This document shows, one piece after another, positions 28,317 to 36,836 of a stretch of 64,000 bases of DNA; position 1 is the stretch's first letter; every line of letters begins with the position of its first letter. This stretch comes from CAWIVH01 sp963839475 (GTDB taxonomy: Bacteria > Acidobacteriota > UBA6911): the NCBI GenBank assembly GCA_963839475.1, contig CAWIVH010000018.1, forward strand, positions 744,001 to 808,000, given 5' to 3'. The position numbers were made by a program, and so were the translations under genes. The notes below the pieces were generated by a model, which was not told the DNA's origin, did not search any database, and saw only the letters and a list, made by a program, of their open reading frames with translations.

Positions 28317-28975
28317 AGGACTACCCCGCCCATCTCGAGGCTTGCTGGCAGGAGCATCTGAAGCCCCGGGAGCCCGATGCGCCGACCGCGATCTCGCTTT
28401 TTGCCGGTTGCGGGGGGTCCTCGCTCGGCTACAGTATGGCCGGGTTCCGGGAGTTGCTTGCCGTCGAATGGGACGACCACGCCGTGGAGACCTTCAAACT
28501 CAATTTCCCGGAGGTTCCGGTCTGGCATGGCGATATCGCGAAGCTTTCAGTCGAGGAATGCCTTCAAATCACGGGCCTGAAGTCGGGAGAACTCGATGTT
28601 CTGGACGGCTCGCCGCCATGCCAGGGCTTCTCGACTGCCGGAAAACGCAAGATAGACGACGGCAGGAACCAGTTTTTCCGCGAATATGTCCGCCTTCTGC
28701 GAGCCCTGAGACCGAAGGGCAAGATGAAGCTGATTTTCGTCGAGATCCTGAGGGAGCTGAAAGCATCGGGGTACCAGGTTTCGGCCCGCCTGATGAACGC
28801 GATGTATTTCGGGGTGCCGCAGTCGCGCGAGAGGATGATCTTCATCGGTGTCAGGGAGGACCTGTGCGCTTAACACATCCGGATCCCGCGGCCCAGCCGG
28901 TCCCCTGCGGCCCGCCGCTGGATGCCCGCACTGCCCCTCCGGATCAATTGGCCGCGCTTTTCAGGGTGGGAGAAA
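28292..28975 (+). pseudogene. Cytosine-C5 DNA methyltransferase, copy A (N-terminal part, internal deletion)
   Basis: The frame is open 28292-28873. Motif I is FAGCGGSSLGY, motif IV DGSPPCQGFSTAGKR (catalytic Cys present), and there is a later MNAMYFGVPQSRERMIFIGV (motif VIII). Between RLLRALRPK and GKMKLIFVEIL about 15 residues that should include motif VI (ENV) are missing, in frame. After 28873 the frame shifts (THPDPAAQPVPCGPPLDAR) and similarity ends near 28950, before the target-recognition domain. It therefore lacks motif VI, the recognition domain and motifs IX-X and should be inactive. It follows a ParB-like tail, a common phage pairing. Confidence 0.8.
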
Positions 28976-29207
28976 AAGGGGGTCCTCCAAATACTGGGAC
29001 ACTGTGGGGGTGGTTAATCTAAAAACCGCTTCCTTAATAAAGCCCTCGGTACTCTTGGTTAATCCCATGACGGAGGTTTCATGATTAGCCGGGATGATCA
29101 AAATTGGACCTGGCAGTGAGCAATACTGAACAGATCCAGGGATCAAACGGCGGTAATTTTCCGCCCGGATACTTGATTTTGCATTCAGAATTAAAAGGAA
29201 GTACGTT

Positions 29208-29780
29208 ATGCCCATAGATAAAGGCAGCCCTGTCGATTGGGAATGGCTGCTCGCTGGACTGTCCCGCGGGAAGACGGTTGCCGAATACAGTGCCGGCCAG
29301 CGCATATTTGACCGAGGACAACCCGCAGATTCCCTATTCTTCGTTCGAAATGGCAGAGTGAAGCTCTCGGTCTTGGCTCAACAATGCAAGGAAACTATCC
29401 TCGCAACAGTGAGCACCGGCGAGTTCTTCGGCGAAGGATGTTTAGCGGATCAGCCATCGCGAATGTCGACAGCCTCAACGATCACAGATTGCAGTCTCAT
29501 CCGGATCGAAAAGTCGCTGATGATTCAGGTGCTTCACGAGAATCATGAGATTTCAGAATTATTCATCGCCTTTATGCTTTCGCGCAACCTCCAATACAAA
29601 GCGAGCCTCGTGGACCGGCTTTTCAATCTGAGCGAAAAGCCGCTGGCTCGATTACTCTTGTCGCCCGCTCAGTTTGGTGAAGATAGCAGATACGAACCTG
29701 AGCTTTCTGGAGTCAGTCAGGCTAGACTGGCACATAAGCTCGGCATAACCCACGCGCGGATGAGTCATTTGCTGAATTAG
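29208..29780 (+). CDS. Crp/Fnr-family regulator, shortened at the C-terminus
   Basis: 190 aa, with AAGGAAG before ATG 29208. Cyclic-nucleotide-binding fold (IFDRGQPADSLFFVRNGRVK, then GEFFGEGCLADQPSRMST), dimer helix, and a Crp-type HTH (VSQARLAHKLGITHARMSHL) that stops at LN-stop. Read-through gives CGQLGL, which aligns with the KFRQLGF tail usual here, so a nonsense change has removed about 20-35 residues after the recognition helix. It may still bind DNA weakly or be dead. It sits inside the decayed prophage region and near uspA. Confidence 0.75.
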   Translation: MPIDKGSPVDWEWLLAGLSRGKTVAEYSAGQRIFDRGQPADSLFFVRNGRVKLSVLAQQCKETILATVSTGEFFGEGCLADQPSRMSTASTITDCSLIRIEKSLMIQVLHENHEISELFIAFMLSRNLQYKASLVDRLFNLSEKPLARLLLSPAQFGEDSRYEPELSGVSQARLAHKLGITHARMSHLLN

Positions 29781-29899
29781 TGCGGGCAGCTGGGCTTACC
29801 GACCACAGCGATACGACGGGCTGATGATTTACGGTAAACTGATCCGAATGGTTTTGCTCGACTGAATGGCCGCCACAATGGAAGATAAATAGGACGATT

Positions 29900-30461
29900 T
29901 TTTATCTCCGATCTGGCGCTTCAAGCCAACGTATCTGTGGAATATTTGGGTACCGCATTCCCGCGAGAGGATGATCCTCAGCGTCATGGAGGACCTTTGG
30001 GATTGCATCCGAGCCCGGTTACCCTGCCGGTCACATGCGGTGACTCTCTCGCCGGTTGTTCCACACCGCCGGAACAAATGCAGAAACTGCTGGAGGCAGG
30101 GGGAAAATATAAAGCCTATCGATACTGGCATCGGATCAGGATCGGCAGATCGCAACAGGACATCACGGGGAATGGATTCAATGCCATCAGATTTGATCCC
30201 CGGAAGCCGGCTCATACCATAAGGCGCGTGGACAGCAATCTGGGAATGGGCGGGGCGATGCACTGGTCAGAAAAAAGGCGGTTCTCGCTTCCGGAGTTTA
30301 AGTACTTTGGATCCTTCCCCGACGACTTTGCATTTGCCGGGGCCTTCGAAGAGGGCATCCGCCAGATCGGCAACTGTGTGCCGCCGCTCTTTATGCGTGC
30401 GATCGCAGGCCACATCCGGCGGAAGATCCTGACGCTGGTTTCATCGGAACGCGCGGCATGA
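29900..30461 (+). pseudogene. Cytosine-C5 DNA methyltransferase, copy B (C-terminal part)
   Basis: Begins near WVPHSRERMILSVMEDLW (equivalent to GVPQSRERMIFIGVREDL of copy A). It shifts frame, then runs on through the target-recognition domain (LLEAGGKYKAYRYWHRIRIG, FDPRKPAHTIRRVDSNLGMG) to motif X (RQIGNCVPPLFMRAIAGHIR) and a stop at 30461. The whole catalytic half is missing. Residue differences show that it is not the other half of copy A. Confidence 0.75.
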
Positions 30462-30880
30462 ACTTGCACCCGGAGCCGAGCCACCAGCCCATCCCGGTGG
30501 TTGACGTCATTCCGCGATCGCTCGGCACCAGGTCCCAGAGGATAAACCCCTGGATCCCGGCCGACCAGTCCGCGGCGACGATCTGCAAAACCGATGCGGG
30601 CTATGAACTCAAGGAGGCTCAGATCGGACCGAATTGTCAGTCTTACCGGGTTCTGATCGGCCAGGAACCCAAAAGGCACTTCGGTTTGATAAGACTGGAT
30701 CTGGACAAACCCTGTCCGACGATACAGAAGTCACAGCCGGAGAGCAGCACAACGGGCCTGATTCACCCCTACGAGGTCAGACATCTGACGATAAGCGAGA
30801 TCAAGCTGATGTCGTCCTTCCCCGTGGGGTTCAAACTGGAAAGCAAGTTCACCGAGAAGCGCGAGCCACCAGAAACAGGA
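30458..30880 (+). pseudogene. Cytosine-C5 DNA methyltransferase, copy C (recognition domain)
   Basis: Starts at ATG 30458, overlapping copy B by 4 bp. It contains the segment shared with 6027-6107 (RSLGTRSQRINPWIPADQ), then QSYRVLIGQEPKRHFGLIRL, TTGLIHPYEVRHLTISEIKL and SSFPVGFKLESKFTEK. It stops just before the GNCVPP motif expected next; the frame continues into unrelated sequence to 31033. Missing: the catalytic half and motif X. Confidence 0.72.
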
Positions 30881-30999
30881 GCAGCTAATAATATGACCAG
30901 CGGGGAAGGAATCCGGCTGCCCGAGGATATATCTACGACTGGCGCATCATACCGTTTGCAGACCGGAAATTCTCGAAGCTTGCGTTCCTGCGATTCCGG

Positions 31000-31425
31000 T
31001 TATTCATGCGGGGGGATGATGCAGGCCAGGTGACATGGCGCGTGTTTCGCCAGATGCTGGGCCGTAGTACCCAGCAACAGCTCGCCGATGGTACGGTCGC
31101 GGTGGTAGCCGATGACGCAGAGATCGGCCTTCTTTTCCCGCATCTCGTCCAGCAATGCTCCCCCGGCGCTATGCGCTCGAAGCACGCGTGAGCTGATCTT
31201 CATCCCGCTGCGTTTTCCGATGCGTTCGCCGGCCCGGAGTATCTTCGCGGCCATTACATCCAGATCGGGAACATCGGCGCTGAGCGGCGTCGGTTCAGGT
31301 AGTTCGATCACGTGCAGCAGCATCAGGGAGGCGTTGTGGGCTCCGAGGCGGCAGGCGACATCGACGAGCATGACCGCCTGTTCGAGAGTTTTCAGTCCAA
31401 CCAAAATGCGCTTGGCCTTTTTCAT
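31000..31425 (-). CDS. Universal stress protein (UspA family)
   Basis: 141 aa from ATG 31425, which has GGAGG 7 nt upstream; an ATG two codons earlier lies too close to that site. Single Usp domain: KRILVGLKTLEQAVMLVDVA, LMLLHVIELPEP, GMKISSRVLRAHSAGGALL, KKADLCVIGYHRDRTIGELL, then LGTTAQHLAKHAPCHLACII. The nucleotide-loop region (G-ELLLG-TTAQ) is close to, but not exactly, the ATP-binding G2xG9xGS/T pattern. Cytoplasmic stress role by family. It is intact within otherwise broken DNA, so it is probably a later insertion or a selected gene. Confidence 0.85.
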   Translation of the reverse strand: MKKAKRILVGLKTLEQAVMLVDVACRLGAHNASLMLLHVIELPEPTPLSADVPDLDVMAAKILRAGERIGKRSGMKISSRVLRAHSAGGALLDEMREKKADLCVIGYHRDRTIGELLLGTTAQHLAKHAPCHLACIIPPHE

Positions 31426-31699
31426 GGACATCCTCCGGCAAACAACCATCCAACGTGGCGGAACAAAACCGAATCGGACCTATTGTACATCACTTGGTCC
31501 TGAGCAGGGATGGTTCACTGCGACAATCAGCGCGGTCCTGGACTGTCTGGACGTGCCCTTGTTGAAGGTTGACCATGGACTATGGACTGGAGCGTAATTT
31601 TTCCCGGCAGGAGAGGGATTACAGATTTGCACCATCTTAAAGATCGGATATTCCCGCAATTGCCTGGCATAGCCCATTGAAGTCATGACCCCCTTCGTT

Positions 31700-32110
31700 G
31701 GCCGGTTGAATTTGGGGATCGGGCCGAATTGTCGGTCTTTCCGGGTTCTGACGGGCCAGGAACCCAAAAGGCACTTCGGTCTGATACGACTGGATCCGGA
31801 CAAACGCTGCCCGACGATGCAGAAGTCACAGCCGGAGAGGAGCACAACGGGCCTGATCCACCCCTACGAGGTCAGGCATCTGACGATCAGCGAGATCAAG
31901 CTGCTATCTTCGTTTCCGCCACCGTTCAGAATCGATGGAAGTTTCACCAAGAAATGGTCGAGGGTGGGTAACTGCGTCCCGCCACTTTTAATACGGGCGA
32001 TTGCACAACAAATAAGTTTTCAACTGCGAACATTCAGTTCTGATAAGGCGTCCGAACCCACATCGGATTTTATCTGTTCACTATGGCAGAATTCAGAGGC
32101 TTCAGATTAG
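31700..32110 (+). pseudogene. Cytosine-C5 DNA methyltransferase, copy D (C-terminal part)
   Basis: Reads GPNCRSFRVLTGQEPKRHFG, then GLIHPYEVRHLTISEIKLLS, FPPPFRIDGSFTKKWSRVGN and CVPPLLIRAIAQQI, to a stop at 32110. It is nearly identical to copy C over the shared part but retains motif X. Sequence upstream of 31700 is unrelated, so only the C-terminal third remains. Confidence 0.72.
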
Positions 32111-32118
32111 GTGGCTCG

Positions 32119-32697
32119 CTACTTGATCCAGCCCAGGCGTCGCCGCCATTCCAGCTCTAGCGCGCTTTTCCGCTCGATCACTTCCGCCGAAGTCCGTTTG
32201 GGCTTCTTCGGGCGCATCTGATCGTGGCTGGGCAATCCAAGCGCTTGCCTCCGCGCATCCACCGCCGCCTGGTCGTCGAGTGGGTACGGCTCAAGGCCGT
32301 TCAGCCCATCACGCCATTGGGTGCCATATAGTTGCGGCAAACCCTCGTAGACCCTAATGCGGTCATCGATATAGGCAAAATATTCTCGAGGAATCGCACC
32401 TTGATCGCTGGCGATATCAATCATTTCGCGGCAACGGCGCATGAATTCGGGGTGGTTTATGGAATGTTGGGCGATACGCCGAGCGGCTTTGGCGCCGTCT
32501 GCGCCTACTAGCGCAACAGTCGGCCATCCATGCTCATCGATGATTGCTTCAAGGCGGGCCGCGTTCGTGTCATGAACCATTGCCATGCGTGGATGATACC
32601 CTTCGAATAGCAAACCGTCCCCCGCCAGCTCGGCACGCACGGCTTGATCGTCATCATCCATGCGCAAGAGTTCGAGACGAAGAAATTCATTTGCCAT
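32119..32697 (-). CDS. DUF6624-like protein
   Basis: 192 aa from ATG 32697, with GAGGGGGG upstream. Seen: LRLELLRMDDDDQAVRAEL at the start, EHGWPTVALVGADGAKAARR, INHPEFMRRCREMIDIA, FAYIDDRIRVYEGLPQLYG and TQW. The DxxGWP ... AWL/VQH ... LEDRI-x-GxPQxYGTQ order is that of DUF6624, a family of unknown role often in cytoplasmic or exported small proteins of soil bacteria. The C-terminus is basic (KKPKRTSAEVIERK). It looks intact, unlike its neighbours. Confidence 0.7.
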   Translation of the reverse strand: MANEFLRLELLRMDDDDQAVRAELAGDGLLFEGYHPRMAMVHDTNAARLEAIIDEHGWPTVALVGADGAKAARRIAQHSINHPEFMRRCREMIDIASDQGAIPREYFAYIDDRIRVYEGLPQLYGTQWRDGLNGLEPYPLDDQAAVDARRQALGLPSHDQMRPKKPKRTSAEVIERKSALELEWRRRLGWIK

Positions 32698-32919
32698 ATC
32701 CGAATACCCCCCTCTCGGGTAGATGCAGAGATCCAATGCGACCGCACCGCCTGGAAATAACAGCCGGCATGATTCAGGAGCTATTTTGGGTGGAATTTAA
32801 CAAGGAAGCAAGGACGGTCAGAACTCGAGCATGCGAGCGGCATCCTCCTTCGAGCCGCTTGCAACGCTGGTACCGAGGCTCTGTTCATTAGCCCCGGGAT
32901 TATCAAGGGCTGATCAGCG

Positions 32920-33064
32920 CATGGAGTTCTCGATTCAGGTGCTGAAAGAATTGTATGCCGAGTCGAACCAGATCGGCTACATCGGCCGCATGGAGTGCGA
33001 CGCGCAGCCCGTTCTGTCCGAAGCATTCGTGCGAGTGAAACTCGCTGAACAAATCAAGGAATGA
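32920..33064 (+). pseudogene. Small phage-region fragment
   Basis: Reads MEFSIQVLKELYAESNQIGY, then MECDAQPVLSEAFVRVKLAE and stop, 50 bp before the next phage-type gene. It looks coding but is too short to name; it could be the tail of a prohead protease or scaffold protein. Confidence 0.35.
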
Positions 33065-33113
33065 CCGGGGCCGGCAAAGAGAGCCGGCCTCTCACTACAA
33101 CAAGGAGACAGAT

Positions 33114-33299
33114 ATGAATCTCAGCAAAAACGTCAAGGTGACCCGCGCGCTCAATTCCGTGGCCACGGGCACCACAAATCAGAACAGTTCCGTGATCGAC
33201 AGCGTGATCGCCTTGCAGTACGGAGCGCGCGTCCAGCCGGTCACGGGCGACGCCACGGCGAAAGCGGCGAAACTCCTGATCTCTCCCGAGGAGGTATAG
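33114..33299 (+). pseudogene. Phage structural-type protein with an in-frame internal deletion
   Basis: 61 codons with AAGGAG before ATG 33114. N-terminal MNLSKNVKVTRALNSVATGT, then TNQNSSVID joins directly to VIALQYGARVQPVTGDATAK and ISPEEV. From memory, relatives in phage head regions are about 130-140 aa, with these two pieces separated by about 70 residues, so the middle is probably lost without breaking the frame. Confidence 0.5.
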
Positions 33300-33372
33300 T
33301 CTCTTCGCACGAACGTAAGGACCGGCCTCTCTCCGTCCCGGCTCTCGCCGGAACCCATGGAGGATTTTCGAA

Positions 33373-33748
33373 GTGACTGACAATTCATACTCAACAACGG
33401 TCTACACGAAGCAGAGCGGCGACGAGCTTGTCGTGGCAATGCCGATCTTCGGCAGGGTCATGGCGGGAAGGTCACGGTCGAGGCGGGCGGGGCGATTGAC
33501 GTTTCAGCCGGAACCCTGACGCCGGGCACCAGTGCAATCGCCGATGGCGCCGTGACCCTGCCGGAGATCGGCATAGCCGGGATTAAGTGCCTGGCTGCGG
33601 CCGGGAAGAACGGGGCCGGAAGGCGTATTTCATCCGGTGGTGAACGACTCGACCGTCAAGTCTTCGAAGCTTTTGGTTTCGCCAGACGAGGGGACGGCGC
33701 AGCCGATCGGGGCTGCGGGCAGCCGGTCAAATATCGAGGAAGTCCTTG
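33373..33748 (+). pseudogene. DUF2190-like phage protein gene, frameshifted
   Basis: GTG 33373 (GGAGG upstream): STTVYTKQSGDELVVA. Then a shift to GGKVTVEAGGAIDVSAGTLT, TSAIADGAVTLPEIGIAGIK and CLAAAGKNGAG, and a second shift to HPVVNDSTVKSSKLLVSPDE. The Gly/Ala beta-rich VEAGGxIDVSAGTLT layout is that of DUF2190-type capsid-associated proteins. Its end overlaps the toxin gene on the other strand. Confidence 0.55.
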
Positions 33749-34074
33749 AGGGCCGCGGTCACCTGCTCGATAAGGCCGTCGGGCAACAGCCCAAGTTCCT
33801 TGCGGAACAATGAATTATCCCAGGCAAGCATCTGGTCCACGAGCACATCGCTGTCGCGCTCAAGACCGCAGGTTCCCCTCGGAATCCGCACCCGCAAAGG
33901 GAAGGCATCTTCTTTCAAAACTTTGGTCGTAAGCGGAAGGACGACAGTACTTCCCAGTCCCGCTTCACTGAATTCGGATGGCTGGATGGCAAGGCAGGGA
34001 CGCTGCTTGCATGGCTTTGTCCCGATTCGCGGTTCCAGGTCGACGAGATAGAGATGCCAGCGGCGCGGGAGCAA
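33727..34074 (-). CDS. MazF/PemK-family toxin (endoribonuclease)
   Basis: 115 aa from TTG 34074, 2 nt after the antitoxin stop, with AGAGG upstream. MazF fold: RRWHLYLVDLEPRIGTKPCK, RPCLAIQPSEFSE, TVVLPLTTKVLKEDAFPLRV, SDVLVDQMLAWDNSLFRKEL. The family cleaves single-stranded RNA, often mRNA, and is blocked by the antitoxin. The canonical G-x-KQRP turn is present as CKQRP after GTKP. Antitoxin-toxin order with tight spacing supports one operon, presumably repressed by the antitoxin. Confidence 0.9.
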   Translation of the reverse strand: MLPRRWHLYLVDLEPRIGTKPCKQRPCLAIQPSEFSEAGLGSTVVLPLTTKVLKEDAFPLRVRIPRGTCGLERDSDVLVDQMLAWDNSLFRKELGLLPDGLIEQVTAALKDFLDI

Positions 34075-34076
34075 GT

Positions 34077-34313
34077 TCAGATCCTCTTCATTCTGGAGTG
34101 TGATTGAAATTCGGCGTTCACTTCACGACTGGTCGTAGCTACCAGAGCGGCGGCCTTTTTCCAGCGCCTGATTCGTTCCCTGCGTTCGGCTTCCTTTTCG
34201 AGCAGGTCGATTCCGGCCCTGAGGACATCAACCTTGCTCCGAATGCCCAACTTTCTCTTGAGGGTTTCGATCCGGCGATTGTCCTCTTCCTGAATCATCA
34301 ATGGTCTGCCCAT
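34077..34313 (-). CDS. Ribbon-helix-helix-type antitoxin
   Basis: 78 aa from ATG 34313 (GGAG 7 nt upstream); an earlier in-frame ATG at 34370 lacks a site. The N-terminal part (MGRPLMIQEEDNRRIETLKR, then KVDVLRAGIDLLEKEAE) fits a short beta strand plus two helices of an RHH DNA-binding domain. The basic middle and a polar tail (REVNAEFQSHSRMKRI) would be the toxin-binding part. It probably neutralises the MazF-like toxin and represses the pair. Confidence 0.8.
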   Translation of the reverse strand: MGRPLMIQEEDNRRIETLKRKLGIRSKVDVLRAGIDLLEKEAERRERIRRWKKAAALVATTSREVNAEFQSHSRMKRI

Positions 34314-34391
34314 ATAAATCTCCAGATATATAACAAAATATACTACATGGGGGTGGCTGGCAAGGTGCAAAAAGAACCATGAAAGTACGAT

Positions 34392-34883
34392 TCAAGACAT
34401 TGATGGCCGGTCCGGGCGGCGTGTTTCAGCCGGGGGCGTTGGAGAGGGGCGGAGTCGCCAGGCCACCACCAGACCGGTCGCCGTCCAGAACATGATTTCG
34501 TAGAGAGCCTTGAGCAAGGCGTCTGGTGGCGGATAATCGCTGCGTATACCGGTGAGCAGGCCGAATAGCATACCGATCAGGACGAAGAACAAACTCTTTC
34601 CGGCGTAACTGGCCAGGACGCGGGGCGAAGCCATGGCCAGCATCCCTGTGGAGATCAATGCCGTCAGCAGGGTTAGGCCCAAGTCCTTCAGCAAGGCAGC
34701 GCCGGCGGCGCCGTGGGTGAAGCCGCTGTTGACGATTGTAAAGACCGGTTCGCTGTCGGGAAAGCGCCCCTCTGCCGTCAAGGCCGGGTTACAGATGTAA
34801 TGACCAGGCTGGGTCACTACCTTCTTTAATACCTCATAGACTTCACGCTCGACGCCCCACTGGCAGAAAATGATGCAGTCCAT
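34392..34883 (-). CDS. Membrane protein, unknown function
   Basis: 163 aa with a soluble N-terminal third (ECHIIF-type start, TIVNSGFTHGAAGAALL) and three hydrophobic helices at about 67-88, 97-113 and 125-142, ending in a Pro/Arg-rich tail. No ribosome site is clear at 34883. No family recognised. It lies downstream of the cation transporter on the same strand, 81 bp away, so it could be co-transcribed. Confidence 0.45.
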   Translation of the reverse strand: MDCIIFCQWGVEREVYEVLKKVVTQPGHYICNPALTAEGRFPDSEPVFTIVNSGFTHGAAGAALLKDLGLTLLTALISTGMLAMASPRVLASYAGKSLFFVLIGMLFGLLTGIRSDYPPPDALLKALYEIMFWTATGLVVAWRLRPSPTPPAETRRPDRPSMS

Positions 34884-34964
34884 GAGGCTCGTTTCTGAAC
34901 TGCAGCGAGCTAAACATGTGTGAATCCGATGACAGGAATGCGCTGGGATTCGCAGGACGCAGCC

Positions 34965-35594
34965 TCAGCCGCACGTATCGCAGCACTTTTTCCCCTTGAG
35001 GCTCTGGATCCCTTCGTTCGCTATGATCGGGGTCATGGCTAAAGCCGCGGCCGGGTCTGCCCACCACCAGCCGAACAGGGCGTTCAGTCCGAGGCCGCAA
35101 AGCAGGACCGCGGAGAGATAGGTGCAGAAATCGGTCTGACGGGAATCCGCTTTCATCGCCGCGCTCCCGAGCTCGGCCGCGACGCGCCTCTTCGCCGCTG
35201 CCAGAAGCGGCATCACGACGAGGGAAACAGCGGCGATGATAATGCCCGGTATGCTTCGTTCCGGCGGCTCATGCCGCAGCAGGGTGGATCCGGAATCATA
35301 GAGGATGTAGGCCGCCAACGCTATAAAACACCATCCGACCATCCGCAGCGTCCTCTGTTCCGCATTTTCGCGGTGTGCGAGGTGGTGATCCTGGCGAAGG
35401 CGCCACAGCACGGCGGCTCCGGACGTCACTTCGATAAGACTGTCGAAGCCGAAGCCGATCAGCGAAACGGACCCGGCCAATAGCCCGGCAGCGAGCGAGA
35501 TGAGACCTTCGAGGCTGTTATAGACAATGGTGAAATACTGCAGCCGGATACCCCGGCGAACACTCGCTCCACCCGCTGTGATTTGCACTTCCAT
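34965..35594 (-). CDS. Cation transporter (CDF/TMEM163-like)
   Basis: 209 aa from ATG 35594; an ATG at 35642 adds 16 residues and is a possible alternative. Six hydrophobic helices: RRGIRLQYFTIVYNSLEGLI, LLAGSVSLIGFGFDSLIEVT (the conserved GFGxDSxIE metal-site helix), MVGWCFIALAAYILYDSG, IPGIIIAAVSLVVMPLLA, CTYLSAVLLCGLGLNALFGW (second metal site region, preceded by KADSRQTDFC) and PAAALAMTPIIANEG. The Cys-rich tail KKCCDTCG could bind metal. It probably exports Zn2+ or a similar divalent ion across the inner membrane. It lies within the remains of phage genes, so it arrived separately. Confidence 0.85.
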   Translation of the reverse strand: MEVQITAGGASVRRGIRLQYFTIVYNSLEGLISLAAGLLAGSVSLIGFGFDSLIEVTSGAAVLWRLRQDHHLAHRENAEQRTLRMVGWCFIALAAYILYDSGSTLLRHEPPERSIPGIIIAAVSLVVMPLLAAAKRRVAAELGSAAMKADSRQTDFCTYLSAVLLCGLGLNALFGWWWADPAAALAMTPIIANEGIQSLKGKKCCDTCG

Positions 35595-35706
35595 GGTAAT
35601 CAATTGTTGCAGATCGGGGCGCTGAATGGAAATGCCGGACATACGGGTCCCCGGCGGCTTTACATTCGATATGGCGGCGACATAGCTCCATAGAGCGAGA
35701 AAGCAA

Positions 35707-35928
35707 ATGGCCGGGATCGAGATCAGAGGCTTTGAAGAGCTCAGGCGCAACACCGACAGGCTCGGGAAAACCATCGCCGAGGAGGCGGTCCTTGCAGCCG
35801 AAAACGCCGCGGCTGAAGTCATAAGGAAAGCCGTTGAAGCAGCGGCGCCCAGGAAAACGGGGCAGCTCGCCGCTTCGGTGATCGTCTACGAAAGCGTGGA
35901 CCGCAAGGCCCTGACGGGATCGTCCTGA
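35707..35928 (+). pseudogene. HK97 gp10-like head-tail protein, truncated
   Basis: ATG 35707: MAGIEIRGFEELRRNTDRLG, then AAAEVIRKAVEAAAPRKTGQ, LAASVIVYESVDRKALTG and stop. The G-x2-EL..L ... A.P.KTG.L..SI signature is that of HK97-gp10-like proteins (head-tail joining, about 120-150 aa). The second half is missing. Its ATG lies beside the divergent start of the cation transporter. Confidence 0.7.
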
Positions 35929-36146
35929 CTTCGAGCAACAAGAAGCTGTCGGAGCAGATCGAAGAAGTGAAGCAGGCCGGAAATACTTACGGCGAGGATA
36001 CGCAAGGCAAGCTCGATTTTACGGGCTTCGGCAATTTCCAGTTCGCCACGCCCGAAGAGTACGCGCTCAAGTCGGCGGAGAAAAGGCTGGCGGTCGCGGA
36101 GGCTGTGTACCGGAACCAACGCCGCGGGGCAATGACCATTGCGTGA
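35925..36146 (+). pseudogene. Coding remnant after the gp10-like fragment
   Basis: A 73-codon frame without its own start: SSNKKLSEQIEEVKQAGNTY, then LDFTGFGNFQFATPEEYALK and AVAEAVYRNQRRGAMTIA. It looks like a phage structural-protein tail fused to the gp10 fragment. Family not recognised. Confidence 0.4.
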
Positions 36147-36380
36147 AGTGGGATATGGGCTGGGTTTTGGGGAAAGCATTGACTTTGCCGGCCCGCCCTC
36201 AAATGCCGAAAGGGGCGGAGATCGCTCTCCCGAGGGGTTGAGCCACGCTGCGGCGGGCTGGCAATCCAAGGCTACAATCATAGCAGCATCCAGCCCTTCG
36301 AAATGCGGCCGGCCTGATGCGTGGTAACATTCCTTGATAGTGCATTCGGGTACTTCCCCCGGGGGGGGATTGGTGAAGCC

Positions 36381-36836
36381 ATGAAAAAAGAGGATGCCCC
36401 GATAGTCGTCGTGCAGGGCTTTAGTCACCCGGCGTCGGTACTGTGGAAAGCCATCACAAACATCCATGAGATGCGGAAATGGTTTTTCGAAGACATTCCG
36501 GATTTCAAGGCCGAAGTCGGGTTTGAGACGCGGTTTGCCGTGGAATCCGGAGGCAGGAGCTTCGAGCATCTGTGGAAAATCACGGAAGTCGATCCCGGGC
36601 GCAGAATTGTCTGCAACTGGAAATACACAGGGATCCCGGGTGATTCATTCGTCACTTTCGAAGTGACAGCGGACGAAAAGTCCTCTCGGTTGAGGGTTAC
36701 TACCTTGGTGCTGGAGAGCTTTCCCGAGGATATCCCAGAGTTCCGCAGGGAAAGCTGCCTTGGGGGATGGACTTACTTCATCAAGGATCGCCTGAAGGTC
36801 TATCTGGATGAAGCGCATCCCAAGCGAAATTTATGA
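36381..36836 (+). CDS. SRPBCC/AHSA1-type ligand-binding protein
   Basis: 151 aa from ATG 36381; upstream codons are G-rich flank. START-like helix-grip fold: PASVLWKAITNIHEMRKWFF, FKAEVGFETRFAVESGGRSF, HLWKITEVDPGRRIVCNWKY, SFVTFEVTADEKSSRLRVTT and a C-terminal helix LGGWTYFIKDRLKVYL. AHSA1-like members bind hydrophobic ligands or act as stress-related co-factors; the role here is unknown. Its stop overlaps the start of the broken acetyltransferase gene (ATGATG). Confidence 0.87.
   Translation: MKKEDAPIVVVQGFSHPASVLWKAITNIHEMRKWFFEDIPDFKAEVGFETRFAVESGGRSFEHLWKITEVDPGRRIVCNWKYTGIPGDSFVTFEVTADEKSSRLRVTTLVLESFPEDIPEFRRESCLGGWTYFIKDRLKVYLDEAHPKRNL

Noticed and set aside
28292..32110. A working restriction-modification or defence island
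   Set aside because: No nuclease partner was found and none of the methyltransferase pieces is complete.
24883..36146. Functional prophage
   Set aside because: No integrase, intact terminase, portal or tail genes were seen and nearly all phage-type genes are broken.
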